From positions 682,001 through 746,000 of the forward strand of contig JADJHN010000002.1 in NCBI GenBank assembly GCA_016707485.1: 64,000 nucleotides of DNA, given 5' to 3'. This stretch comes from Lysobacterales bacterium. GTDB taxonomy: Bacteria; Pseudomonadota; Gammaproteobacteria; Xanthomonadales; Rhodanobacteraceae. Below, in pieces: positions 25,813-34,522 of the stretch. Under the pieces are notes generated by a model. That model ran no database searches. It was not told the DNA's origin and saw only the letters and a program-made list of their open reading frames with translations. The translations under genes were made by a program, and so were the position numbers. Each line of letters begins with the position of its first letter. Within the stretch, counting starts at the first letter, position 1.

Positions 25813-27135
25813 ATGAGTGAGCTTTGGGGGCGCTGCATGGAGCGCCTGGAAACGGAATTCGGGGCGGAAGAGGTGCAAACCTACCTGAAGCCCCTGCAAG
25901 CGCGCGAGAGCGAGCAGGGTCTGCGTCTGCTTGCGCCAAACGACTACACCCTCGAAGTGGTTCGCGAGCGTTTCCTGGCGAGGATCCGCGCTGTCATCGA
26001 ATACCAGCACGGCTCGGCGGTGGCGATCAATCTCGGCATTGGCACGCTGGGTGCGCGCAAGGAGCCAGGCAGGCGCTCGACCGCGGCAGCCAAGGCGGTT
26101 GCGCCGGCAACCATGGAACACAACCTGGATCCCAACTACACCTTCGAGACCTTCGTCGAAGGCAAGACCAATGAACTCGGCAAGGCCGCTGCGATCCAGG
26201 TGGCGACCAATCCGGGTCGGGCCTTCAATCCACTCCTACTATATGGCGGCACCGGTCTCGGCAAGACCCACCTGATGCACGCCGCCGGCAACCTGATGCG
26301 GCAGAACAATCCCGCCTGCAAGGTGCTCTACCTGCGTTCCGAACAATTCGTCGGCAGCATGATCGATGCCCTGCGCACCAAGAACATGGACGAGTTCAAG
26401 CGCCGCTTCCGCAGTGTCGATGCGCTGCTCATCGACGATATCCAGTTTTTCGCCGGCAAGAACACCACCCAGGAGGAGTTCTTCCACACCTTCAACGCCT
26501 TGTTCGATGGCAAGCAGCAGATCATCCTCACCTGCGACCGTTTCCCGAAAGAGGTTGAAAACCTCGAACCGCGGCTGAAATCACGCTTGGGCTGGGGTTT
26601 GTCGGTGGCCATCGAGCCGCCGGATTTCGAGACGCGTGCGGCGATCCTGCTCAGCAAGGCCGCCAGCAAGGGGGTCGAGTTGCCCGAGGATGTGGCCTTC
26701 CTCATTGCCAAGCGCATGCGCTCGAACGTGCGTGATCTGGAAGGTGCGTTGAATACGCTGATTGCGCGCTCGCACTTCGGTGGCCGCGCAGTGGATGTCG
26801 CCTTTGCCCAGGAAACCCTGCGCGACCTGCTGACCGTGCACGCACAGGCCATCTCGATCGCCAATATCCAGAAGGTCGTCGTCGAGTATTACCAGTTGCG
26901 CATTGCCGATCTGCTGTCCAAGCGGCGCAGTCGCTCGGTGGCGCGACCACGGCAGATGGCCATGTCACTGGCCAAGGAATTGACCGAGCACAGCCTTCCC
27001 GAGATTGGCGATGCCTTTGGCGGCCGTGACCACACGACCGTGCTGCACGCATGTCGTACGATCAGGAACCTGCGCGAGACAGATGGCAAACTCAACCAGG
27101 ATTGGGAAAAACTGGTGCGCGCGCTGACCGGTTGA
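25813..27135 (+). CDS. dnaA: chromosomal replication initiator DnaA
   Basis: 440 residues. DnaA binds DnaA boxes and melts oriC when ATP-bound. Domain I is residues 1-80 (LWGRCMERLETEFG...), followed by a linker, then the AAA+ domain III starting at YTFETFVEGKTNELG, with Walker A GGTGLGKTHL and Walker B DALLIDDIQFF. Domain IV ends with the DnaA-box recognition helix GDAFGGRDHTTVLHA. The ATG at 25813 is preceded by AGAGGAA; the upstream open frame to 25402 overlaps rpmH and is rejected. It is divergent from rpmH. Confidence 0.99.
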   Translation: MSELWGRCMERLETEFGAEEVQTYLKPLQARESEQGLRLLAPNDYTLEVVRERFLARIRAVIEYQHGSAVAINLGIGTLGARKEPGRRSTAAAKAVAPATMEHNLDPNYTFETFVEGKTNELGKAAAIQVATNPGRAFNPLLLYGGTGLGKTHLMHAAGNLMRQNNPACKVLYLRSEQFVGSMIDALRTKNMDEFKRRFRSVDALLIDDIQFFAGKNTTQEEFFHTFNALFDGKQQIILTCDRFPKEVENLEPRLKSRLGWGLSVAIEPPDFETRAAILLSKAASKGVELPEDVAFLIAKRMRSNVRDLEGALNTLIARSHFGGRAVDVAFAQETLRDLLTVHAQAISIANIQKVVVEYYQLRIADLLSKRRSRSVARPRQMAMSLAKELTEHSLPEIGDAFGGRDHTTVLHACRTIRNLRETDGKLNQDWEKLVRALTG

Positions 27136-27342
27136 TGATCGGTGGATAACCTGTGGGTTGTTGATCGGGTTAGAATTATCCACAGATCACGCACAACCTG
27201 GCGGTTCGGTTCTGCACGGGAAGATTTTGTTTCAACTCCATGATTTAAAAGCAGATTATCGGACTTTTCGAGTTATCCCGGGGACCTGCTACCACCACAA
27301 GCTTTCATTCATAACAAAGACAGAAACAGGAAGGGACCGACC
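27136..27342. other. likely oriC: dnaA-dnaN intergenic region with DnaA boxes
   Basis: A perfect DnaA box TTATCCACA lies at 27176-27184 on the plus strand. A near-perfect box on the opposite strand (GGTGGATAA, one mismatch) lies at 27141-27149. An AT-rich stretch (27221-27260, containing ATTTTGTTTC and GATTTAAAAG) could be the unwinding element. The rpmH-dnaA gap has no such boxes. Gene direction also switches here, as expected for bidirectional replication. Confidence 0.65.
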
Positions 27343-28443
27343 ATGCGCTTCATTCTTCCGCGCGAAGCCTTGCTGAAACCGCTGCAGCAAGTCGTGGGTG
27401 TTGTTGAACGCCGGCAGACCTTGCCGGTGTTGTCGAACCTGCTGGTCCACGTTGCCGGCGAGACGGTCACTTTCACGGGCACCGATCTTGAAGTCGAGAT
27501 GGTCGCCCGAGCCACCGCGGAAGATCCGCGTGATGGTGAAGTGACAATTCCGGCACGCAAGCTCTTCGATATCTGCCGGGCCTTGCCGGATGGGGCGCGG
27601 GTGAAGCTGGAGCAGAACGGCGATCGGGTTTCGATCAGTGCCGGGCGCAGCCGCTTTACCCTGGCGACCTTGCCGGCCAGCGAGTTCCCGGTGATCGAGA
27701 ACATCGACGTCGTCGAACGCGTCAGCCTCGCCGAAGCCGTGCTCAAGGATCTGATCGGGCGCACCGCGTTCGCCATGGCACACCAGGACGTGCGCTATTA
27801 CCTCAATGGCCTGCTGCTTGACCTGCGCGACAAGACCTTGCGCTGTGTTGCCACCGACGGTCATCGTCTGGCGCTGTGCGAGACGACGCTGGAGACGGAA
27901 ATTGCGGCACGCCGGCAAATCATCATTCCGCGCAAGGGCGTGCTCGAGTTGCAGGGCTTGTTCGAGGCCGGCGAAGGGCTGGTTGAACTGGAATTGGGGC
28001 GCAATCATGTACGCGTCCGCCGCGGCTCGGTTACCTTTACCTCGAAGCTGATCGATGGTCGCTTTCCGGATTACGAGGCGGTCATTCCCATTGGTGCCGA
28101 CAAGGACATACAGGTCGGGCGTGAAGAATTACGCTTTGCCTTGCAGCGTGCGGCCATCCTCTCCAACGAGAAGTACCGTGGCGTCAAGCTCGAGGTGAAT
28201 CCGAACCGTCTGCGCATCGTCGCGCACAATCCTGAGCAGGAAGAGGCTGTCGAGGAACTCGAAGTGACCACTTCGGTATCGGATCTCAGCGTCGGCTTCA
28301 ACGTGAACTACCTGATGGATGCGCTGGCGGCACTGAGCGGCGACGAGGTCGTGCTCAGTCTGCGCGATGCACAGTCGAGTTGTCTGCTGCGCAAGGTGGG
28401 CTCGGATGACACCCGGCATGTCGTCATGCCGCTGCGTCTCTGA
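27343..28443 (+). CDS. dnaN: DNA polymerase III sliding clamp (beta subunit)
   Basis: 366 residues, the same as E. coli DnaN. The dimer encircles DNA and tethers polymerase III and other repair polymerases. The N-terminal MRFILPREALLKPLQQVVGV and NLLVHV, and the C-terminal HVVMPLRL that forms part of the partner-binding pocket, are conserved. An AGGAAGGGA ribosome site precedes the ATG. It is followed by an intrinsic terminator at 28470. Confidence 0.99.
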   Translation: MRFILPREALLKPLQQVVGVVERRQTLPVLSNLLVHVAGETVTFTGTDLEVEMVARATAEDPRDGEVTIPARKLFDICRALPDGARVKLEQNGDRVSISAGRSRFTLATLPASEFPVIENIDVVERVSLAEAVLKDLIGRTAFAMAHQDVRYYLNGLLLDLRDKTLRCVATDGHRLALCETTLETEIAARRQIIIPRKGVLELQGLFEAGEGLVELELGRNHVRVRRGSVTFTSKLIDGRFPDYEAVIPIGADKDIQVGREELRFALQRAAILSNEKYRGVKLEVNPNRLRIVAHNPEQEEAVEELEVTTSVSDLSVGFNVNYLMDALAALSGDEVVLSLRDAQSSCLLRKVGSDDTRHVVMPLRL

Positions 28444-28469
28444 TCGCGGCGTCCTTCGTCGAGCACCAG

Positions 28470-28502
28470 GCCCGCGCGTCGCAGGATGCGCGGGCTTTTC
28501 TT
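28470..28502 (+). terminator. intrinsic terminator after dnaN
   Basis: A perfect 8-bp stem GCCCGCGC / GCGCGGGC (28470-28477 and 28488-28495) with a 10-base loop, followed by TTTTCTT. It lies 26 bp after the dnaN stop and should reduce read-through into recF. Confidence 0.85.
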
Positions 28503-28568
28503 ATGGCCATCGATGGCCTGTATGCCTGCAACGCAGGAGCAGGTGCAGGCGATGTCGGAGCAGCCCTC

Positions 28569-29642
28569 GTGCACCTGAGTGAATTGCGCATTGGTAACCT
28601 GCGCGTGATCCGCGAACAAGCGATCAGCCTCGGGCGCGGCTGGAACGTGTTTGTCGGAGCCAACGGAGCGGGCAAGACCAGTATCCTCGAAGCGGCGTTC
28701 CTGCTTTCGCACGGACGCAGCTTCCGGCGCGGCACCCGCGATACGCTCAGTCGACTTGGCAGTGACGGCTATTCGGTGTTTGGTCGACTGCAGCTTGCGA
28801 ACGGCTGGGAACGGCGACTTGGGATTGCCCGCGTCGGCGGCAAGCTGGAAGCGCGTGTGGATGGGGAAGTGGTTGGCATCTCCGGGCTGGTGCAAACCTG
28901 CGCGGTAGCCTGTTTCGAGCCAGGTTCACACGAGTTGATCGGGGGGATTGCGGAGGAACGCCGCCGCTATCTCGATTGGGGGGTGTTCCACGTGGAACAC
29001 GGGTTTCTCCAGGATTGGCGTCGTTACCAACGCGCGCTGCGCCAGCGCAACAGCGTTCTGCGCAATGGCGGCGGCGATGCCGACCTGGAGCCTTGGGAGA
29101 TCGAGATGGCGAGCGCGGGCGAGCGGATTGGGCAGTTTCGCCTGGCTTATCTCGATCGCTTGCGGCCAATCCTGCAGTCGGTATTGGAGGGGTTCCTTGG
29201 TGAATTGGGCGAAGCGACGATTACCCTGGAGCGCGGTTGGAAGGCAGAGCAGACGCTGGCCGGTGCCCTCGTCGACGCCCGCCAGCGAGATCGTGAACGC
29301 GGTCATACCGGCAAGGGCCCGCATCGGGCCGACTGGACCCTGGCGTTCGAGCACGCACCGCGCCGCGAGCACCTCTCGCGCGGTCAGGAAAAGCTTTGTG
29401 CGCTTGCCCTTGTCCTGGCCCAGGCCCGTTTGTTTGCATTGCAGACGGGCGAGTGGCCGATCCTGTGTTTCGACGACCTCGCTTCCGAGCTGGATCAGGC
29501 GCATCAGGGGCAGGTCATTGAGCAGCTCTGGGCGAGCGGGGCGCAAGTCCTGATCACGGGCACGGAGCGCCCACCGGCGCTCGATGCGGATCACGGTCCG
29601 GTACGCCTGTTCCACGTGGAACAAGGCCGTATCGATGCCTGA
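28569..29642 (+). CDS. recF: DNA replication and repair protein RecF
   Basis: 357 residues, the RecF family length. RecF is an SMC-like ATPase that loads RecA at gapped DNA with RecO and RecR. Walker A GANGAGKTS lies near 33-41, the ABC signature is HLSRGQEKL and Walker B is ILCFDDLASELD. I use the GTG at 28569 (HLSELRIGNLRVI), which has GGAG upstream and matches family N-termini; the frame to 28503 starts in the dnaN terminator tail. The terminator implies recF also needs its own or a read-through promoter. Confidence 0.95.
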   Translation: MHLSELRIGNLRVIREQAISLGRGWNVFVGANGAGKTSILEAAFLLSHGRSFRRGTRDTLSRLGSDGYSVFGRLQLANGWERRLGIARVGGKLEARVDGEVVGISGLVQTCAVACFEPGSHELIGGIAEERRRYLDWGVFHVEHGFLQDWRRYQRALRQRNSVLRNGGGDADLEPWEIEMASAGERIGQFRLAYLDRLRPILQSVLEGFLGELGEATITLERGWKAEQTLAGALVDARQRDRERGHTGKGPHRADWTLAFEHAPRREHLSRGQEKLCALALVLAQARLFALQTGEWPILCFDDLASELDQAHQGQVIEQLWASGAQVLITGTERPPALDADHGPVRLFHVEQGRIDA

Positions 29643-29643
29643 C

Positions 29644-29652
29644 TGCTATAAT
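29644..29652 (+). promoter_or_regulatory. extended -10 promoter for gyrB
   Basis: TGCTATAAT at 29644-29652 is a perfect extended -10 element (TGN then TATAAT), just after the recF stop at 29642. No good -35 is seen at 16-18 bp, consistent with an extended -10 promoter. It implies a leader of about 60 nt for gyrB. Confidence 0.6.
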
Positions 29653-29667
29653 TGAGCGCTTCAGTTC

Positions 29668-29696
29668 CGGATCGGGCGCGTTGCGCGCCGGATCGG
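29668..29696 (+). other. strong hairpin in the gyrB leader
   Basis: CGGATCGGGCGCG / CGCGCCGGATCGG around a TTG loop: 11 of 13 pairs match, with an uninterrupted six-pair apical stem. It has no T tract, so it is not a simple terminator. It sits between the extended -10 and the gyrB ribosome site (GCGGAG at about 29709) and may mark transcript processing or translation control. Confidence 0.55.
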
Positions 29697-29718
29697 CAGC
29701 CGAGCAACGCGGAGTCCC

Positions 29719-32130
29719 ATGAGCGAGCAATACGATTCAAGCAAGATCAAGGTTCTCAAGGGCCTTGACGCGGTGCGCAAGCGCCCGGGAATGTACATCG
29801 GCGATACCGACGATGGTTCCGGTTTGCACCACATGGTGTTCGAGGTCGTCGACAACTCGATCGACGAAGCCCTGGCCGGCCATGCCGACAGCGTTACGGT
29901 AGCCATCCACGCCGACGGTTCGGTCAGTGTCCTCGACAACGGTCGTGGCATTCCCGTCGGCATGCACGAAGAAGGCCGTTCTTCGGCGGAAATCGTCATG
30001 ACCGTGCTGCACGCAGGCGGCAAGTTCGATGACAACAGCTACAAGGTTTCCGGTGGCTTGCATGGCGTCGGTGTCTCCGTGGTCAATGCCTTGTCGGAGC
30101 ACCTGTGGCTGACCATTTATCGCGACGGTCATGAGCACTATCAGGAATACAAGCTCGGCGAGCCACAGTTTCCGCTGAAACAGGTCGGCCCCTCTGAGCG
30201 CCGCGGCACCCTGGTGCGTTTCCTGCCGAGCAAGACGATCTTCTCCGATGTCGAATTCCACTACGATATCCTGGCCAAGCGCCTGCGTGAGCTGTCCTTC
30301 CTCAATTCCGGCGTGCGCATCGAGCTCAGCGACGAGCGCAGCGGCCGCCGCGATGTCTTCGAATACGCCGGTGGCATCCGCTCTTTTGTCGAGCATCTGG
30401 CGCAACTGAAGACACCCCTGCACGCGAAAGTGGTCTATTTCACCGTCGTCAACGACGCCATTACCGTCGAAGCGGCCCTGCAATGGACGGATTCCTACCA
30501 GGAAACCAGCCTTTGCTACACCAACAACATCCCGCAAAAGGATGGCGGCACCCACTTGGCAGGCTTGCGCAGCGGGCTGACGCGGACCTTGGGCAACTAC
30601 ATCGAGAAATCCGGTGTGCAGAAGTCGGCCAAGGTCGGTTTCTCCGGCGATGACATGCGCGAAGGCCTGATTGCCGTGCTTTCGGTGAAGATGCCGGATC
30701 CGAAGTTCTCCTCGCAGACCAAGGACAAGCTGGTTTCCAGCGAGATCAAGGGTATCGTCGAATCGGCGATCAACCAGAAGCTGGAGGAATTCCTGCTGGA
30801 AAATCCCCAGGAAGCCCGTGCCATCGCAGCCAAGGTGGTCGACGCCGCGCGCGCCCGCGAAGCCGCGCGCAAGGCGCGCGAGATGACTCGCCGCAAGGGT
30901 GCACTCGATATTGCCGGATTGCCCGGAAAACTGGCCGATTGTCAGGAGAAGGATCCGGCCCTGAGCGAATTGTTTCTCGTCGAGGGCGACTCGGCCGGTG
31001 GTTCGGCAAAGCAGGGCAGGAACCGCAAGACGCAGGCGATCCTGCCTTTGCGCGGCAAGATCCTCAATGTCGAACGCGCGCGTTTCGACCGCATGCTTGG
31101 ATCCGCGGAAATCGGCAACCTGATCACCGCCCTTGGTACCGGTATCGGCAAGGACGAGTACAACATCGACAAGCTGCGCTACCACCGCATCATCATCATG
31201 ACCGACGCCGATGTCGACGGTTCGCATATCCGCACCTTGTTGTTGACCTTCTTCTACCGGCAGATGCCCGAACTGATCGAGCGTGGGCACGTCTATATCG
31301 GTCAACCGCCGTTGTACAAGCTCAAGCAGGGCAAGCAAGAGCTGTACTTGAAGGACGATGCAGCGCTCAACAGCTACCTCATCGCCAGTGCCGTCGACAA
31401 TGCGGAACTGGCCTACAGCCCCGATGCGCCACCGCTGAGCGGACCCGGACTCGAGAAGCTGCTGATCGACTACCAGGCCGCGCTCGACCAGACCGAGCGA
31501 CTCGGTGCCCACCACGACACCACCCTGCTGCGTACCTTCCTCGACGCGCCGCCACCAGCCGCCGAGGCATGGCAGGATCAAGCTCTTCTCGGGGCGTGGA
31601 TGGAAGCGTTGTCCTTGCAGATCAACCAGAGCGGTTCGGGCCGCGCCCGCTACCGGTTCTCGATCCGCGCAGCGACGCCGGAGCATCCAGCAGCCTTGGT
31701 CGTGCGTCGCGAACAGCACGGCACCGAGACCACACAGATCCTGCCGTCGAATTTCTTCCTCGGCAGCGAGTTCAGGCCGATTGCCGAGGCCGCGCGACAG
31801 ATCAACGGGCTGATCCAGCCGGGTGCGCGGGTAAGCCGCGCAAACAAGAGCCAGTTGCTCGGCGACGGCATTGCCCAGGCACAAGCCTGGTTGATGGAAG
31901 AAGCCAAGCGCGGACGTACCATCCAGCGCTTCAAGGGCCTCGGCGAGATGAATCCCGAACAGCTCTGGGAAACCACCGTCAATCCGGAAACACGGCGCCT
32001 GCTGCAGGTGCGCATCGAGGATGCCATTGCCGCCGACCAGATCTTCTCGACCCTGATGGGCGATGTCGTCGAGCCGCGCCGGCAATTCATCGAGGAAAAT
32101 GCCCTTGCGGTCAGCAACCTGGATATCTGA
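29719..32130 (+). CDS. gyrB: DNA gyrase subunit B
   Basis: 803 residues, close to E. coli GyrB (804). It is the ATPase subunit that drives negative supercoiling with GyrA. The GHKL ATPase region has EVVDNSIDEALAG, DNGRGIPVG and GGLHGVGVSVVNAL; the TOPRIM domain has LVEGDSAGGSA, PLRGKILNVE and MTDADVDGSHIRTLLL; and the C-terminus ends RRQFIEENALAVSNLDI. About 165 residues between TOPRIM and the tail form the insertion typical of Gram-negative GyrB. Its own promoter lies directly upstream. Confidence 0.99.
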   Translation: MSEQYDSSKIKVLKGLDAVRKRPGMYIGDTDDGSGLHHMVFEVVDNSIDEALAGHADSVTVAIHADGSVSVLDNGRGIPVGMHEEGRSSAEIVMTVLHAGGKFDDNSYKVSGGLHGVGVSVVNALSEHLWLTIYRDGHEHYQEYKLGEPQFPLKQVGPSERRGTLVRFLPSKTIFSDVEFHYDILAKRLRELSFLNSGVRIELSDERSGRRDVFEYAGGIRSFVEHLAQLKTPLHAKVVYFTVVNDAITVEAALQWTDSYQETSLCYTNNIPQKDGGTHLAGLRSGLTRTLGNYIEKSGVQKSAKVGFSGDDMREGLIAVLSVKMPDPKFSSQTKDKLVSSEIKGIVESAINQKLEEFLLENPQEARAIAAKVVDAARAREAARKAREMTRRKGALDIAGLPGKLADCQEKDPALSELFLVEGDSAGGSAKQGRNRKTQAILPLRGKILNVERARFDRMLGSAEIGNLITALGTGIGKDEYNIDKLRYHRIIIMTDADVDGSHIRTLLLTFFYRQMPELIERGHVYIGQPPLYKLKQGKQELYLKDDAALNSYLIASAVDNAELAYSPDAPPLSGPGLEKLLIDYQAALDQTERLGAHHDTTLLRTFLDAPPPAAEAWQDQALLGAWMEALSLQINQSGSGRARYRFSIRAATPEHPAALVVRREQHGTETTQILPSNFFLGSEFRPIAEAARQINGLIQPGARVSRANKSQLLGDGIAQAQAWLMEEAKRGRTIQRFKGLGEMNPEQLWETTVNPETRRLLQVRIEDAIAADQIFSTLMGDVVEPRRQFIEENALAVSNLDI

Positions 32131-32375
32131 CGGTATCTACACAAATATACATGACAAACAGTATTGATTGATCCATGATTCCCCTGGCGGCCGGCGACGG
32201 GCGCGCAAACCCCGCCCGGGGCAATCCTGCGTTTGAGTTTTGGCAGTTCAGCAAGCACGTGAAATTGCGTCTCCGATGCTTGTACAGGCCGGCGTCGCGG
32301 CGGTACGCTCGGAAATCCGGACTTCAACAATCTGCGGGTGCCTGCCACCCCGTTCACCCAGTCGAGGAGTGATCC

Positions 32376-33659
32376 ATGAACCTTCCCAAACTTGCACGAA
32401 TCGCGCTGTGCGCGGCGTTGCTGGTGTTCTCGTCGAGTGCCGTCCTCGCCAAGAAATCCGACAAGGCCGAGAACGAATATCCCAACGCGACGCGCAGCGA
32501 GCCGAAGACAAGCATGTCGGCGAGTGAAAGCCGGGATTTGTCGAAGGCGGCCGATCTGGTCAACGACGGCGAGAACGACAAGGCCTTGCCGCTGATCGAG
32601 AAGGTCCTGGCCGGCCGGAAGGTCGGTACCTATGCGCAGGCGTTTGCCCAGCAGCTGCTTGGCCGCGTGTACTGGGACCAGGAACAGGAAGAACCGGCGC
32701 TGGCAGCGACGAGCAAGGCCATCGAACTCGATGCACTGCCCAACAACGCCCATTTCGGCTTGATGTACCAGCTTGCGCAAATGCAGGTGCAAACCGAGAA
32801 ATATGCCGACGCGCTGAAGACGCTCGATCGGTTCAAGAGCGAGACCGGGGTCGAGAATCCGGACCAGATTGCCTTGCTCGGCAACATCTACTATCGCCTG
32901 GAAAAGTACCAGGAGGCCGCCGACACGATGAAGCGCGCGATTGCGGCGAGCAGCGAGCCCAAGGAAAGCTGGAACCAGATCCTCATGGCCAGCCTGTTCG
33001 AGCTTGATCAATACGGAGAGGCCGCCAAGGTGATCCAGGGTCAGTTGGCCAAGACGCCCGATGACATCAAGCTGATCAAGCAGCTGGCAACCGTCTACAT
33101 CAACGACGACAAGTATCCGCAGGCCATCGAAGTGCTGAGCAAGGCCAAGGAAAAGGGTCTGATCACCAGCCAGGAAGACTATGTCCAACTGGCGAAGCTT
33201 TATGCCAACGCGGAAAAGCCCAAGGAGTCTGCCGCCACGCTCAAGGAAGGCATTGCCAGCGGCAAGGTCACGCCCGATTACGAAGTCAACAAGCTGCTCG
33301 GTGACGTCTGCGGCCAGGCCGAAGACGAAGCCTGCGCCATCGACGCCTACCAGAAGGCCTCGGCGCAATCGACCGACGGCAATGCCGATTACCAGTTGGG
33401 CTACATGTTGTTCTATGCCGATCGCGGCGCCGAAGCCAAGGTTGCCCTGGAACGCGCCATCAAGAAGGGCGGCCTGCGCCAGGAAGGCGAGGCCTACGTC
33501 ATTCTCGGTGACGTTGAAAGCTATTCCGACAACGAAGCCGCCGCATTGGCAGCTTGGCAGAAAGCCCAGGCTTTCCCGAGCACGAAAGCCATGGCCGACC
33601 AGCGCATCAAGGCGATTCGTTCCGGCGTCAAGCTGAAGCGGTCCAGCAAGTCGAAATGA
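32376..33659 (+). CDS. secreted TPR-repeat protein upstream of tonB
   Basis: 427 residues with a signal peptide (MNLPKLARIALCAALLVFSS then SAVLAKK). The mature protein is a series of TPR-like helical repeats (for example YADALKTLDRFKSE, YQEAADTMKRAIAA, YPQAIEVLSKAKEKG), so it is probably a periplasmic scaffold. A very similar arrangement, a TPR protein next to TonB/ExbBD, is known from TonB-associated TPR proteins in other proteobacteria, but I cannot assign a partner. An AGGAG ribosome site (GAGGAGTGATCC) precedes the ATG. The tonB gene follows after 186 bp. Confidence 0.85.
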   Translation: MNLPKLARIALCAALLVFSSSAVLAKKSDKAENEYPNATRSEPKTSMSASESRDLSKAADLVNDGENDKALPLIEKVLAGRKVGTYAQAFAQQLLGRVYWDQEQEEPALAATSKAIELDALPNNAHFGLMYQLAQMQVQTEKYADALKTLDRFKSETGVENPDQIALLGNIYYRLEKYQEAADTMKRAIAASSEPKESWNQILMASLFELDQYGEAAKVIQGQLAKTPDDIKLIKQLATVYINDDKYPQAIEVLSKAKEKGLITSQEDYVQLAKLYANAEKPKESAATLKEGIASGKVTPDYEVNKLLGDVCGQAEDEACAIDAYQKASAQSTDGNADYQLGYMLFYADRGAEAKVALERAIKKGGLRQEGEAYVILGDVESYSDNEAAALAAWQKAQAFPSTKAMADQRIKAIRSGVKLKRSSKSK

Positions 33660-33845
33660 CGAAACGGACCCTGGGCAGACAAAAAACCATCAATCCCGGG
33701 CAGCCGGACATGAGCGCGGACCCTTGTCGGATAGCCGCTTCGTGTTGTACCGTGCCGGGCTACGCTTTGCGGGATTGGCAGCAGCCACATCCGCGGGGAA
33801 CCTGGCGGATCGCGCACAAGAACAACAACTGTTTGGTCAACACCG

Positions 33846-34502
33846 ATGGCTGACGTCTATCAATCCGAAGCAAACGCATTCAACTGGAGCCGGGTCGCGG
33901 CTCTGTCGGGTGCCTTTGCCGTGCACGTGTTTGCTCTCGCCCTGTTGGCGACGCCTGCGGCACCGCCGGAAACACAGCAAAAGAAAGTGGACAACAAGGT
34001 GACGGTCGAGTTCATCGAGCCACCGCCGCCACCACCACCACCACCGCCTCCGCCACCGGAGCCGCCGAAAAAGCCGCCACCGAAGGTGATCGAAAAGATC
34101 AAGCCGCCGCCGACTCCGCCACCGGAGCCGCCGCCGCCGGTCATTGTCGAGGAAGCCTCGCCGATGTCGGTTGCGGCACCGCCGCCGGCACCACCGGCAC
34201 CACCGGCACCACCAGTGGACATCGCGCCCACGGAAAATATCAGTTACCGTAGGCTGCGACCGCCGAAGTATCCGCCACAGGCTGTGCGCCAGCGGATGGA
34301 GGGCAAGGTTCTTCTCAAGGTACTGGTCGGGCTTGATGGCAAACCCGAGGAAATTACCGTCGAGAAGTCCAGCGGCTATCGTGTACTCGATCAGGCAGCG
34401 ATCGCGGCGGTGAAGACCTGGGTCTTCAATGCCGGACAGAAGAACGGAGCCGCGAGTCGCGGTTACGCATTGGTACCCATCGAGTTCAACCTCAACCAGT
34501 AG
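33846..34502 (+). CDS. tonB: energy transducer TonB
   Basis: 218 residues. TonB carries proton-motive energy from ExbB/ExbD to TonB-dependent outer-membrane receptors. A single N-terminal helix (about 18-38) is followed by a proline-rich spacer with a run of 13 consecutive prolines near residues 58-72 and an EPPKKPPPK stretch. The C-terminal TonB fold (about 135-218) contains PPKYPPQAVRQRMEGKVLLK and a VLDQAAIAAVKTWVF helix. It leads the exbB-exbD1 genes with a 20-bp gap. Confidence 0.95.
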   Translation: MADVYQSEANAFNWSRVAALSGAFAVHVFALALLATPAAPPETQQKKVDNKVTVEFIEPPPPPPPPPPPPPEPPKKPPPKVIEKIKPPPTPPPEPPPPVIVEEASPMSVAAPPPAPPAPPAPPVDIAPTENISYRRLRPPKYPPQAVRQRMEGKVLLKVLVGLDGKPEEITVEKSSGYRVLDQAAIAAVKTWVFNAGQKNGAASRGYALVPIEFNLNQ

Positions 34503-34522
34503 CAATCATCTAAGGTAGCGCC

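Noticed and set aside
28503..28568. ATG at 28503 as the recF start
   Set aside because: It begins in the T tract of the dnaN terminator and adds 22 residues not found in RecF; the GTG at 28569 fits the family.
29737..32085. A 782-codon open frame on the minus strand inside gyrB
   Set aside because: Fully antisense to an unambiguous gyrB; low-complexity translation with no family match.
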